From Haloarcula halobia (GTDB taxonomy: Archaea > Halobacteriota > Halobacteria > Halobacteriales > Haloarculaceae): 64,000 nucleotides of DNA. The DNA lies in the NCBI RefSeq assembly GCF_029338255.1, contig NZ_CP119787.1:868001-932000 (forward strand), read 5' to 3'. Positions 26,692-34,613 of the stretch are shown here, piece by piece. The first letter of the stretch is position 1, and every line of letters starts with the position of its first letter. The notes under the pieces are model-generated. The model was not told where the DNA came from. It worked only from the letters and a program-made list of their open reading frames with translations, and ran no database searches. The position numbers were made by a program, and so were the translations under genes.

Positions 26692-27684
26692 TCATAGCTT
26701 CTCACAGCCCGGTTCGTTTCCTCGGTCGTAGTTGGTGATTGCAACGACGAGCCGGAGACACAGTGCAAGGAACACTTCTGTTCGTGCGTGGACGCGGCCT
26801 CGGGCGCGGACGTGCCCGAGGCCGCAGTCCTTGACTGCGTCGTTGGTCCGTTCGACTCCTGTCCGGTGGTTGTACGTCTCGTCCAAGAGGGATTGTTTCA
26901 GCTGTACGTCCTGGCTGTGTTCCTCGATGCGGTCTTCGACCCTGTACTCGATGTCTTTCGGGTCGTCGGTGTTTCGCGGATTGTATGGGGTGATTGGCAC
27001 GACCCCTGCGGCCAGCAGGTGGTCGTGCCAGTCGAGGACGTCGTAGGCGCTGTCTCCGAGCATCCAAATTGGTGTATCGACGGCGAGCGCGTTACGCGTG
27101 ACGCGCATCGCCGTCTCCTGGTCTGCTTGCTTGGTCTGTGTGAACTCCGCTGCAATCGGTATCTTTGGACCGGTTGAGACAATCGTACAGCCGAAGCCGT
27201 AGTAGTAATCTTCGGCCGTTGGATCGTAGTTCCATGACGCCGCGTCGTTGTACTGAATCGCCTCAATGTGCGTTGAGTCGATAGAGTACGTCGAGTCGAG
27301 CAGGCCCCGACAGGCGGCCTGCTCGACGAGCCTGTCGAAGACATCGTCGATGACGTGTTCGAGGTCGGTGAGAAAGCGGTCAACCGTGTCTCTGGATGGA
27401 GGTTTGTCGAGTCCGCAGTAGTACCAGACGAGGCCGTGTTGGAGTTCTCGTGCAACCGGACGCGTTCCGTAGATGTCCTTGTAATAGCAGTGCAGAAAGC
27501 CGCAAAAGAGGTCTGGTGGCTGATGCACTCGTGTTCGCCCCCTCAAAGCGGGGGCGAACACGTCGTAATTCAGCAGAAACTCGAACTCAAGGTGCTCGAA
27601 CAGCGGGACTGTCTCGGTAGCCGCGACATTCAAGAAGTCGTCTACCGAAGCTACGTCTTGCAGGGTGCTGGCGCTCGTAGACAC
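26692..27684 (-). CDS. IS5-type (ISH11-like) DDE transposase
   Basis: The product is 330 aa and fills almost the whole element. The catalytic residues fit the DDE scheme: Asp in YSIDSTHIEAI, Asp in WMLGDSAYDVLDWHD, and Glu in TGVERTNDAVKDCGLG. The N-terminal half includes DLFCGFLHCYYKDIYGTRPV, typical of this haloarchaeal group. No frameshift or early stop is present, so it may still be active in moving the element. The family name is from memory of related sequences and should be confirmed against an IS database. Confidence 0.88.
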   Translation of the reverse strand: MSTSASTLQDVASVDDFLNVAATETVPLFEHLEFEFLLNYDVFAPALRGRTRVHQPPDLFCGFLHCYYKDIYGTRPVARELQHGLVWYYCGLDKPPSRDTVDRFLTDLEHVIDDVFDRLVEQAACRGLLDSTYSIDSTHIEAIQYNDAASWNYDPTAEDYYYGFGCTIVSTGPKIPIAAEFTQTKQADQETAMRVTRNALAVDTPIWMLGDSAYDVLDWHDHLLAAGVVPITPYNPRNTDDPKDIEYRVEDRIEEHSQDVQLKQSLLDETYNHRTGVERTNDAVKDCGLGHVRARGRVHARTEVFLALCLRLVVAITNYDRGNEPGCEKL

Positions 27685-27718
27685 AGTTCCAACACCCTGC
27701 TTCCTTCTCTGAGAACGT

Positions 27719-27733
27719 TTCTATGACACGCTC
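27719..27733 (-). repeat. Right terminal inverted repeat of the insertion sequence
   Basis: This is the perfect complement of the left end and is followed by the second CCGTG at 27734-27738. It lies upstream of the transposase start, where the transposase promoter should also sit. Confidence 0.9.
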
Positions 27734-28125
27734 CCGTGGGTATTTCGACTCGCCGAGGGAGGTGAACGGAAAAGAAGTAGCGTCCGAATTAGAGATCTCC
27801 CCATCGGCGTTTCATCGGCACATCCGAACTGCGGAGTACAAACTGTTCTACACGCTCTTCGAAAACGGAAATGGCCTTTCCGATGGCTGATCTCACGATT
27901 CACCATTCGATAATCGGTCGATAGTCTGTTCTATACGAGATAGTATCCGGATGTATGGATCTCACGACCAAGAGCTCGGTTTTGCCGACCCTGTCGTTTC
28001 GGTCGTATCTTCTATCCTTACCTGTTTTTGTACCGTTCAAATGTGACCCCTGTCCCCCTGCCAGCATCTACAAACTTTGACCCACTCGTTTGAGGGAGTA
28101 TATCTGCTATGGACCGGTGACGACC

Positions 28126-29712
28126 ATGTCACACGATAGCGATTACAAGATCACAGACGAAGACCGTCGGCAGGTCAGCGGTCAGCAACTTACGAGCGAG
28201 ATCGGGATCGACCCCGGCAAAATCAACTGGCGAAAGGACTTCACCCGGTTTGACCAGGACGACAGACAGCGGCTCGAATCGATGGACGCGACGTTTGACC
28301 GGATAGCAGATGACCTCGTCGATGAGTTCTATACGCACCTCGAATCCTATTCACAAACTGTCGATATTCTCAACTCCTCGACAAAATCGGTCGAGGCCCT
28401 CAAAAACAGTCAAGCCGAGTATCTCAGAGACCTCGGCCGTGGGCAGTACGGTACTGAGTATTTCGATCGCCGGGCAAGAATCGGGAAAATCCACGACATG
28501 CTCGATTTGGGGCCGAAAATCTACCTCGGCGCGTACTCGATATACTACGAGGGAATTCTCTCCGCGATTGCAGCGGACGTAAAACAAGAACTCACGCAGA
28601 CCGATGGAGGAGTCCCAGTCTCCCAGGAGGCAGATACTGAGACGAAACCCGATTCACAACCAACCAGTACGACACCAGCTCATTCCACCGGACCGGGCGA
28701 AATCAGCGTGACGACCGCAGAGGATGCGGTCGATACTGTCGTCGAACGCGCGCTCTCCACGCTCAAACTACTGCTTCTCGACCAGCAGGTCGCCATGGAT
28801 ACGTATATCCATTCGTACAGTCAGCAGATCGAAGCCGAACTGGAGCGACGCGACCAAGTTTCGGAGGAGGTGCAAGTTTCGATCGACGAACTCCGGGAAA
28901 CGTCCGAGGATGTCGCGGGGAGTTCCCAAGAGATCAGCGAGATCGCAGAAGACCAGGCTGACAACATGCAAGAGGTTGCCGGAGAAGTGTCCAGTCTGAG
29001 TGCGACAGTCGAAGAGATCGCTTCGACGACGGAACAGGTTACTTCGACGAGTCGGACGGCGAGACAGCTCGCTGAAGACGGGCACGAATCAGCGACTGAT
29101 GCGATCGATGCGATGGAAACCGTCGAGGGAGCAGCGACGGATGTGTCTGCAGATGTCGATCAACTTCAGGACCGTGTCGAGGAGATCGACGAAGTGGTCG
29201 ATGTTATCCACGATATCGCCGAGCAGACGAATATGCTAGCACTGAACGCGTCGATCGAAGCTGCACGAGCAGGCGAAGCAGGCGATGGGTTCGGCGTCGT
29301 CGCTGACGAGATCAAGAGTCTCGCGCAAGAGTCCCAAGATCAGGCTGGCCAGATCGAGCAGATGATCCAGCGAATCCAGACGGATACCCAGGAAACCGTC
29401 GCCAATCTCCAGGAGACGAACACGGCGATCGATCAGGGGATCGGCCAAGTCGAACAGGCGATGGAAAACCTCACCGAGATCGTCGAGGCAGTGAACGAAA
29501 CCGCCGAAGGGATCGAGGAAGTCGCTCAGGCAACGGACGACCAGGCGGCAACTACCGAAGAAGTAGCGAGTATGACCGACCAGGCGGTCGAGAAGGCCAA
29601 GGAAGTCAGCGAAGAGATCGAACAGATCGCCACCGCAAACGAGGAACAGACTGCCAAGGTCAACGAGATCAACGAGTCAGTCCAGAAACTGACAAAGACT
29701 GCTGGAGAGTGA
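28126..29712 (+). CDS. HemAT-type globin-coupled methyl-accepting transducer
   Basis: The product is 528 aa from ATG 28126. Residues about 35-165 are a globin-coupled sensor domain; the motif [20 protein letters not shown] contains H123, at the position of the heme-binding proximal histidine of HemAT. A Pro/Thr/Ser-rich linker (about 170-205) follows. A long coiled-coil signalling region comes next, with the conserved hairpin tip ([20 protein letters not shown], then [16 protein letters not shown]). No membrane helix is present, so it is a soluble transducer. It should sense oxygen through heme and signal to CheA for aerotaxis. A response regulator gene follows on the same strand. Confidence 0.92.
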   Translation: MSHDSDYKITDEDRRQVSGQQLTSEIGIDPGKINWRKDFTRFDQDDRQRLESMDATFDRIADDLVDEFYTHLESYSQTVDILNSSTKSVEALKNSQAEYLRDLGRGQYGTEYFDRRARIGKIHDMLDLGPKIYLGAYSIYYEGILSAIAADVKQELTQTDGGVPVSQEADTETKPDSQPTSTTPAHSTGPGEISVTTAEDAVDTVVERALSTLKLLLLDQQVAMDTYIHSYSQQIEAELERRDQVSEEVQVSIDELRETSEDVAGSSQEISEIAEDQADNMQEVAGEVSSLSATVEEIASTTEQVTSTSRTARQLAEDGHESATDAIDAMETVEGAATDVSADVDQLQDRVEEIDEVVDVIHDIAEQTNMLALNASIEAARAGEAGDGFGVVADEIKSLAQESQDQAGQIEQMIQRIQTDTQETVANLQETNTAIDQGIGQVEQAMENLTEIVEAVNETAEGIEEVAQATDDQAATTEEVASMTDQAVEKAKEVSEEIEQIATANEEQTAKVNEINESVQKLTKTAGE

Positions 29713-29790
29713 CGCGATGCGAGGCGTTTGTATCCTCCGATCCGGACGCACTTCCCCTTCCAATCAATGCGTGGTGCTCTCACCAGACCG

Positions 29791-30405
29791 ATGTCACAAC
29801 TGAACGGACCCCGGGACCGCGAATCGGATGCCAGTGGAACAATTCTGGTCGTGGATGATGAACCCCATCTCGTGGGGATGTATGCGGCGATGCTCGAAGA
29901 TGACCATACCGTACACACGGCGACGAGTGGGGAAGCAGCGCTCGACCAGTTCGCAGCCAGTATCGATATCGTGTTGTTAGATCGCCGGATGCCTGGGCTG
30001 ACCGGTGATGAAGTACTTGAGACGATTCGCGCGGAGAGCTACGAGTGTCGAGTGGCCATGGTCACGTCTGTCGAACCCGATATGGACATCGTCGATCTCC
30101 CGTTTGACGCGTATCTCGTCAAACCGATCCGACAACGGGACCTGGTTGAGCTCGTCGATGACCTGTTACTGCGTTCTCAGTACAGTGCCGGGCTTCAAAA
30201 GCTGCTGCGTGTCTCGTCGAAACTCGCGGCGCTGGAATCACAGTTCTCTGCTGAGAAACTGGATTCACATGAAGAGTATAGAGACCTGCGCGCCCAGAAA
30301 GAGCGACTTGAAGAAGTGAATCATGAACGGCAAACAGAACTGATCGAACGCGGGGATACAGAACTCGTGTTTCGAGATGTGTTCGAGGAGGTGGAGAACG
30401 TATGA
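29791..30405 (+). CDS. HalX-domain response regulator
   Basis: The product is 204 aa from ATG 29791; an in-frame ATG at 29767 would add eight residues. The receiver domain shows the acidic pocket (LVVDDEPHLVGMYAAML), the phosphoacceptor Asp in DIVLLDRRMPGLTGDEV, the switch Thr/Ser region AMVTSVEP and the Lys in YLVKPIRQRDLVELV. A helical HalX-type C-terminus follows (AALESQFSAEKLDSHEEYRD, then LRAQKERLEEVNHERQTEL). HalX regulators have no DNA-binding domain and probably act by protein contact. The gene lies between the HemAT transducer and the LOV-type kinase, suggesting one signalling unit. Confidence 0.88.
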   Translation: MSQLNGPRDRESDASGTILVVDDEPHLVGMYAAMLEDDHTVHTATSGEAALDQFAASIDIVLLDRRMPGLTGDEVLETIRAESYECRVAMVTSVEPDMDIVDLPFDAYLVKPIRQRDLVELVDDLLLRSQYSAGLQKLLRVSSKLAALESQFSAEKLDSHEEYRDLRAQKERLEEVNHERQTELIERGDTELVFRDVFEEVENV

Positions 30406-30510
30406 CCCGTGCCGATTCGTTACGAACGGTTCTCATAGAGGTGTCGCCGTCATCGATACCGTCTCTCTCGTGTGGACAACGTATCGGGCGACATCTGGTG
30501 GTGGCATCCG

Positions 30511-33117
30511 ATGAGTGAAGCGGATACCGAAGCCCCTCATAGCGTCGAGAGTGGGGTTTTCTCGGTGGGTCGACAGTCGCCAGACGTACTCTATGTGCAA
30601 CACGGACAGGAGCGCCACACTGGGGTCACATCCGCTCTTACAGACGAACATGGCCTGACGATTCATGTAGTCTCGTCGGTTCACACGGGAGTCGATCGGT
30701 TGCAGAGCAATTCAGCAACGTTTGATTGTCTCGTCATCGATACAGGCGACGAATCACTTGAACGGTCACTTATATCGAAAGTGCAAGAACAGCGGCCCGA
30801 TCTGCCACTCATTGTGTACGCCGGAGCGGAATGTGGTTCAGCTATGTGTCAGGAATATCTCTCCGCCGGCGCTAGTGACGTTGTCTCGAAAGCAACTGAT
30901 ACTGAGACAGGCACACTCCTGGCCAATCGAATCGAACACTGTGTGGCGCTCGACCGAGAGCGTTCTCGGGCCGACCAGCTTCGGACGACGATCGACCAGA
31001 TGAAACATGGGGTGCTGATTGCTGATCCTGATGGGGAAATCAAATACGTCAATCAAGCGTTCGAAACACTAGGATACTCGCGGAAAACACTCGAAGAGTC
31101 ATCTCTTATCGAATTACGGTCCAAAGCCCACGACGAACAGGTTTGTCAGGAGTTCTGGGAGACACTCACTGCTGGAAACGCGTGGAGTGGCGAACTCACG
31201 GTGAGTGGCGGGGACGGTGAGACATATCCGGTCAACCTAACAGCAACGCCAGTTCAAGATACTGACAGCGAGATTCGACGAATCGTTGCTGTTGGTGATG
31301 AAATCACCAACCGGAAACAGTATGAACGACAACTCGAAGACACCCGGCAGAAATATCAGGCGTTGATTGATACGGCACCCGATGCGATCGTTGTCGCCGA
31401 TGCCGAGACCGGTGAAATCGTTGAAACGAACGAGACGGCCGTTGAGTTGTTTGACCGACCACGGAATGAACTTGTTGGGATGGACCAAACGAAACTCCAT
31501 CCGCCCGAACAGCGAGACCGGTACCGCGAGCTCTTCGAGCGGCACCGACGAACCGGCGAGGCGGTTTTCGACCAGTTCGATACCGGTGATCCAATCTACA
31601 TTAGTACCGCCGACGGCGATCGCATCCCAGTCGAAATTAATGCGAAAGTCGTCGAATTGGATGGTCAAACACTCGTCCAAGGGAACTTCCGTGATATAAC
31701 CGAGCGCAAAGAACGTGAGCGGAGGCTTCGGGGTTTCCGCGAGGCTGTCGAACAGGCGGGTCATGCTATCATGATCACGGACACTGACGGAACGATCGAA
31801 TACGTCAATCCAGCATTCAAGGAGGTAACTGGCTATTCGGAAACAGAGGCACTTGGCGAGCGGCCGAGTATACTCAAATCAGGGGAACACAACGAAGAGT
31901 TCTACGAAGACCTCTGGGGAATGATCACTTCTGGTGATGTCTGGCAGGGGGAACTCATCAACGAGCGAAAAGACGGTACCAGATATATAATCAACCAGAC
32001 AATATCTCCCGTGACAAATGAAGATGGTGAGATCACCGGATTCATCGGTATAAATGCAGATATCACCGAGCGCAAAGAACGCGAACACGAATTGGAGATT
32101 CTCCGGACAGCGATCGATCACGCGGAGATACCCCTGTCATTAACAGACCCATCGCAGGAGGGTAATCCGCTCGTCTACGTCAACGACGCATTCGAGAAGG
32201 TAACTGGCTACGCGGAGCCCGAAGCTATTGGCCGTAACTGCCGCTTCCTGCAAGGCGATCAGACGGACCCAGAGACTGTGGCCACGCTCCGAGAAGCGAT
32301 CGATGCTGAAGAGGAGGCCACAGTCGAGCTACGCAACTATCGGAAAGACGGAGAGATGTTCTGGAACCGGCTCACGGTCTGTCCGATCTACGATGAGGAC
32401 GGCAACTTGATCCGGTATTTCGGGTCACAACAGGACATTACGGAACAGAAAGAATTCCAGGAACAGCTCAAACGCGAGCGTGATCGGCTCGACGAGTTCG
32501 CTGGCACGGTCGCTCACGACCTTCGGAACCCGCTCACGGTCGCCCTCGGACACGTCGACCTCGCATATCAGAACCAGACGACGGACGACGTTGCGACGCT
32601 CCTTGAAACGGCTATTACGGCACTAGAGCGAATGGAGACCGTGATTGACGAAGTACTGACCCTCTCAGAACAAGGCGAGACGATCCAGGAACCGGAAGCT
32701 GTCCACCTTGGAGAGGTCGTTGATGATGCTTGGGGTCTGACCGAAACATCATCGGCAACTCTCTCACTAACCGATGACATCGATGATGGGTCGGTGCTCG
32801 CGGACGAGTCTCGCCTCTGTGAACTCTTCGAAAACCTCTTCAGGAACGCTGTCGAGCATGCTGGACCGGACGTAACTGTTCAAGTCGGGACGCTCGCGGA
32901 GAGAGATGGGTTTTTCATTGCGGATGACGGTCCAGGGTTGCCACCGAAGGATCACAACCGTATCTTCGAAAGTGGCTACACAACAAGCGATGACGGTACC
33001 GGGTTCGGGTTAGCAATCGTTAAGCAGATCGTCGAAGCTCATGGCTGGGAGATTACGGTGGCCGATGCGACAACTGAAACAGGCGGTGCGCGGTTTGAAA
33101 TAATCACAGAAACATGA
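30511..33117 (+). CDS. Hybrid multi-PAS/LOV histidine kinase
   Basis: The product is 868 aa; ATG 30511 (MSEADTEAPHSV) is chosen over an upstream GTG. An N-terminal receiver-like domain comes first (DCLVIDTGDESLER, then AGASDVVSKAT). Four PAS domains follow. The last carries GRNCRFLQGDQTD with Cys577, the flavin-adduct cysteine of LOV light sensors, and the partner NYRKDGEMFWNRL. The kinase core has the H-box VAHDLRNPLTVALGHVDLA, the N-box ENLFRNAVEHAG, and G-boxes ADDGPGLPP and GTGFGLAIVKQIVEAHGW. It should autophosphorylate on the H-box histidine. The phosphotransfer partner may be the HalX regulator upstream. It overlaps the HalOD1 gene by 4 bp. Confidence 0.9.
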   Translation: MSEADTEAPHSVESGVFSVGRQSPDVLYVQHGQERHTGVTSALTDEHGLTIHVVSSVHTGVDRLQSNSATFDCLVIDTGDESLERSLISKVQEQRPDLPLIVYAGAECGSAMCQEYLSAGASDVVSKATDTETGTLLANRIEHCVALDRERSRADQLRTTIDQMKHGVLIADPDGEIKYVNQAFETLGYSRKTLEESSLIELRSKAHDEQVCQEFWETLTAGNAWSGELTVSGGDGETYPVNLTATPVQDTDSEIRRIVAVGDEITNRKQYERQLEDTRQKYQALIDTAPDAIVVADAETGEIVETNETAVELFDRPRNELVGMDQTKLHPPEQRDRYRELFERHRRTGEAVFDQFDTGDPIYISTADGDRIPVEINAKVVELDGQTLVQGNFRDITERKERERRLRGFREAVEQAGHAIMITDTDGTIEYVNPAFKEVTGYSETEALGERPSILKSGEHNEEFYEDLWGMITSGDVWQGELINERKDGTRYIINQTISPVTNEDGEITGFIGINADITERKEREHELEILRTAIDHAEIPLSLTDPSQEGNPLVYVNDAFEKVTGYAEPEAIGRNCRFLQGDQTDPETVATLREAIDAEEEATVELRNYRKDGEMFWNRLTVCPIYDEDGNLIRYFGSQQDITEQKEFQEQLKRERDRLDEFAGTVAHDLRNPLTVALGHVDLAYQNQTTDDVATLLETAITALERMETVIDEVLTLSEQGETIQEPEAVHLGEVVDDAWGLTETSSATLSLTDDIDDGSVLADESRLCELFENLFRNAVEHAGPDVTVQVGTLAERDGFFIADDGPGLPPKDHNRIFESGYTTSDDGTGFGLAIVKQIVEAHGWEITVADATTETGGARFEIITET

Positions 33118-33404
33118 CGAAACAATCACAACTAATGAGTGGCTCTCAGCGCTGTGAGAACGGGGAGTACGATGAATATGCGGTGTGCGAATTCGAATCA
33201 CCGAGTACGAGGATTGTCTCTGCAATCGCTACGTCGACGGAGCGCAACCACGACGAATTACGGCCACTGTACGACGTGATAGACCCAGATGCGCTCGATA
33301 GGGTCGTCGATAAGTCAGCTACCAAGATGTGTGTCGAGTTCGTATACGAAGGCTGTACCGTCTGTGTGGATGATGAACGGGTTCGAGTCATCACAGATCC
33401 GTAA
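33114..33404 (+). CDS. HalOD1 output-domain protein
   Basis: The product is 96 aa. ATG 33114 overlaps the kinase stop as ATGA, so translation is coupled. The domain signature is clear: IVSAIATSTERNHDELRPLY, then DVIDPDALDRVVD and VEFVYEGCTVCVDDERVRVI. HalOD1 domains are found at the end of haloarchaeal signalling chains and as stand-alone output proteins; their mechanism is not established. Here it is probably the effector of the LOV-type kinase. Confidence 0.88.
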   Translation: MTKQSQLMSGSQRCENGEYDEYAVCEFESPSTRIVSAIATSTERNHDELRPLYDVIDPDALDRVVDKSATKMCVEFVYEGCTVCVDDERVRVITDP

Positions 33405-34054
33405 CGAACGCGCACAACGATTTTCTCCCCACATCACAAATATTTCGGTGCGACCACCACGAAAGACCGAATCAAGCGCTTGGCGGAAAAACGCCAGCCG
33501 AGGCGATCAACAACCAGACAGTGCCGTGATAAAATGTGTTGTTTTACCGTTATTTGTTTCTGGTTATCCTCTTGTGGCTATCTTCATAGTGAATCCATTG
33601 ATATTGCTAACTTTTCCGATAAGTAAAACCGATGGAGAAGTATTTTGTTCTCTTGTGATAGGCTGAGTTCGCAGGTCTACTGACCGTCTGATTCATCCAC
33701 GCCGGTGTGAAACAAACGATGGCCGACTGCTGAATATTTGCCAAATGGTATTACGTGCTCTGACCGCACGCCCGCAAAGGGACTTCTCACGAAAAAGCGT
33801 TCATCAGCCGCATCTTCCAGACTACTTCTGAAGCGCTTTACCGGACAGGATAGCGGACCACATCAATCGGCCATAGATTACAAACCTACTCTTCCTCGAC
33901 TAATCCAGGAGGCAAGATGGCAGCGGCCCCCAACCAGACGCTGGTTGGGTCACTCGGACCCCACTCAGCTAAATCAGCCACCGAACTCAGAAAATTAGGG
34001 TTAGAATCGCTCTCTGTTCCAAATCTGTTGGCTCACAGTGGGGCAGACTCTGGA
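33405..34054. other. Intergenic region between the signalling block and tRNA genes
   Basis: I find no gene. Open frames are short and lack family features. The part from about 33535 to 33665 is AT-rich. This probably marks the end of the accessory region before the conserved tRNA/cca/histone chromosome segment. Confidence 0.45.
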
Positions 34055-34129
34055 TGGGCCCTGCCGGATTTGAACCAGCGCTCAATCGGTTATGAGCCGA
34101 TCGCTTTAACCAGACTAAGCTAAGGGCCC
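34055..34129 (-). tRNA. tRNA with anticodon CAU (elongator Met or Ile2)
   Basis: The 75-nt minus-strand sequence folds into a full cloverleaf: a 7-bp acceptor stem GGGCCCT/AGGGCCC, an anticodon stem ATCGG/CCGAT around loop CTCATAA, and a T-arm GCTGG/CCGGC with loop TTCAAAT. Anticodon CAU can be elongator methionine or, if agmatidine-modified, the AUA-reading isoleucine tRNA. The gene sequence alone does not settle it. No CCA is encoded at the 3' end, so the CCA transferase gene nearby is needed for maturation. Confidence 0.9.
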
Positions 34130-34297
34130 TCGTCGTCGTATTCTTGAGTCCGCGTCTTTAGCCTGTCGGGTCACCGTCGGCAGATTCTCGCCGCAATCCG
34201 GGCTGGCAGCGATAGACGCCGGCGAGTCCACGCCCGGCCGGTGACAGGGCCGGTACTCTGAGGCGACGCTCCGCTCGCCATCGTGTTCACAGAAGAC

Positions 34298-34376
34298 GAC
34301 GCCACCGCCAGGGCTCGAACGAGTCGAGACGGTCACTCGCTTCGCTCGTGCTGCGACTCGCCGGCTCGAACCCTGG
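34298..34376 (-). repeat. Duplicated tRNA-Asn 3' end with hairpin element
   Basis: Positions 34298-34320 repeat exactly, over 23 bp, the 3' end of tRNA-Asn (34444-34466), starting at the G before the T-loop and running through the last base and beyond. Facing it at 34364-34376 is an inverted near-copy of the T-loop/T-stem (11 of 13). Between them lies a 43-nt core containing, in tRNA direction, GAGCGAAGCGAG. Sequence further downstream of both copies is also similar (CGGTACTC.GAG.CGACGCTCC), so the duplication unit is about 146 bp. The same design occurs beside tRNA-Arg (39868-39940). Confidence 0.7.
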
Positions 34377-34445
34377 TTCGGACGTCAGTCGCGAGCGGCG
34401 GTACTCGGAGACGACGCTCCTCGCGTGGTGTCGCCCGGAGAAAGA

Positions 34446-34518
34446 CGCCACCGCCAGGGCTCGAACCTGGGACAACCACGTTAACAGCGTGGTGCTCTAC
34501 CAACTGAGCTACGGCGGC
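34446..34518 (-). tRNA. tRNA-Asn (anticodon GUU)
   Basis: The 73-nt minus-strand sequence folds completely: acceptor GCCGCCG/CGGTGGC with one G-U pair, D-arm GCTC/GAGC, anticodon stem CCACG/CGTGG with loop CTGTTAA, and T-arm CCAGG/CCTGG. The discriminator base is G. No intron is seen. Its 3' end is copied again about 146 bp downstream. Confidence 0.95.
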
Positions 34519-34613
34519 TCGCTGCACTCGGGGGTAGTCGGAGTTGTCAAATAGGGCTTTCGCTTCCGCCCGGCATCGACACGCTTTCACGCACTCTGTG
34601 GAAAGGGCGGGAT

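Larger units (their letters stand above)
26671..27733 (-). mobile_element. Insertion sequence, 1063 bp, one DDE transposase
   Basis: The ends are perfect 15-bp inverted repeats (GAGCGTGTCATAGAA at 26671-26685, its complement at 27719-27733). They are flanked by the 5-bp direct repeat CCGTG (26666-26670 and 27734-27738). Removing the element and one CCGTG restores an uninterrupted codon frame in the regulator. The inverted repeat could also be read as 16 bp with a 3-bp duplication, because the next base pair matches too. Length, end sequence and transposase look like the haloarchaeal IS5/ISH11-like group. The intact ends and open transposase suggest a recent insertion. Confidence 0.92.
23595..27890 (+). 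pseudogene. Multi-PAS/GAF bat-type regulator split by an insertion sequence
   Basis: From ATG 23595 the frame reads through four PAS domains (first one VVLDVDGRVTLTNQKAREIL; another PDPVFVADVDTGEIIEANRA), two GAF domains (one beginning VCQQVVETVTDVLDLDGATV), and the bacterio-opsin-activator domain. It then enters the C-terminal HTH: LTPRQREVAEMAYLRG. There the insertion sequence interrupts it at 26671. After the element and the 5-bp duplication, the frame resumes as GYFDSPREVNGKEVASELE, then ISPSAFHRHIRTAEYKL, and ends at TGA 27890. Joined at the duplication, the protein would be a complete Bat-like regulator of about 1075 residues. As it stands it loses the DNA-recognition helix, so DNA binding is probably lost. 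Confidence 0.88.

Noticed and set aside
28600-28720. The Pro/Thr/Ser-rich stretch in the HemAT gene, considered as an insertion like that in the GST-like gene.
   Set aside because: It lies at the natural linker between globin and signalling domains and contains no palindromes, so an ordinary linker is the simpler view.
33738-34123. Two short plus-strand frames before the tRNA-CAU gene.
   Set aside because: No family features; the second runs into the tRNA gene on the other strand.
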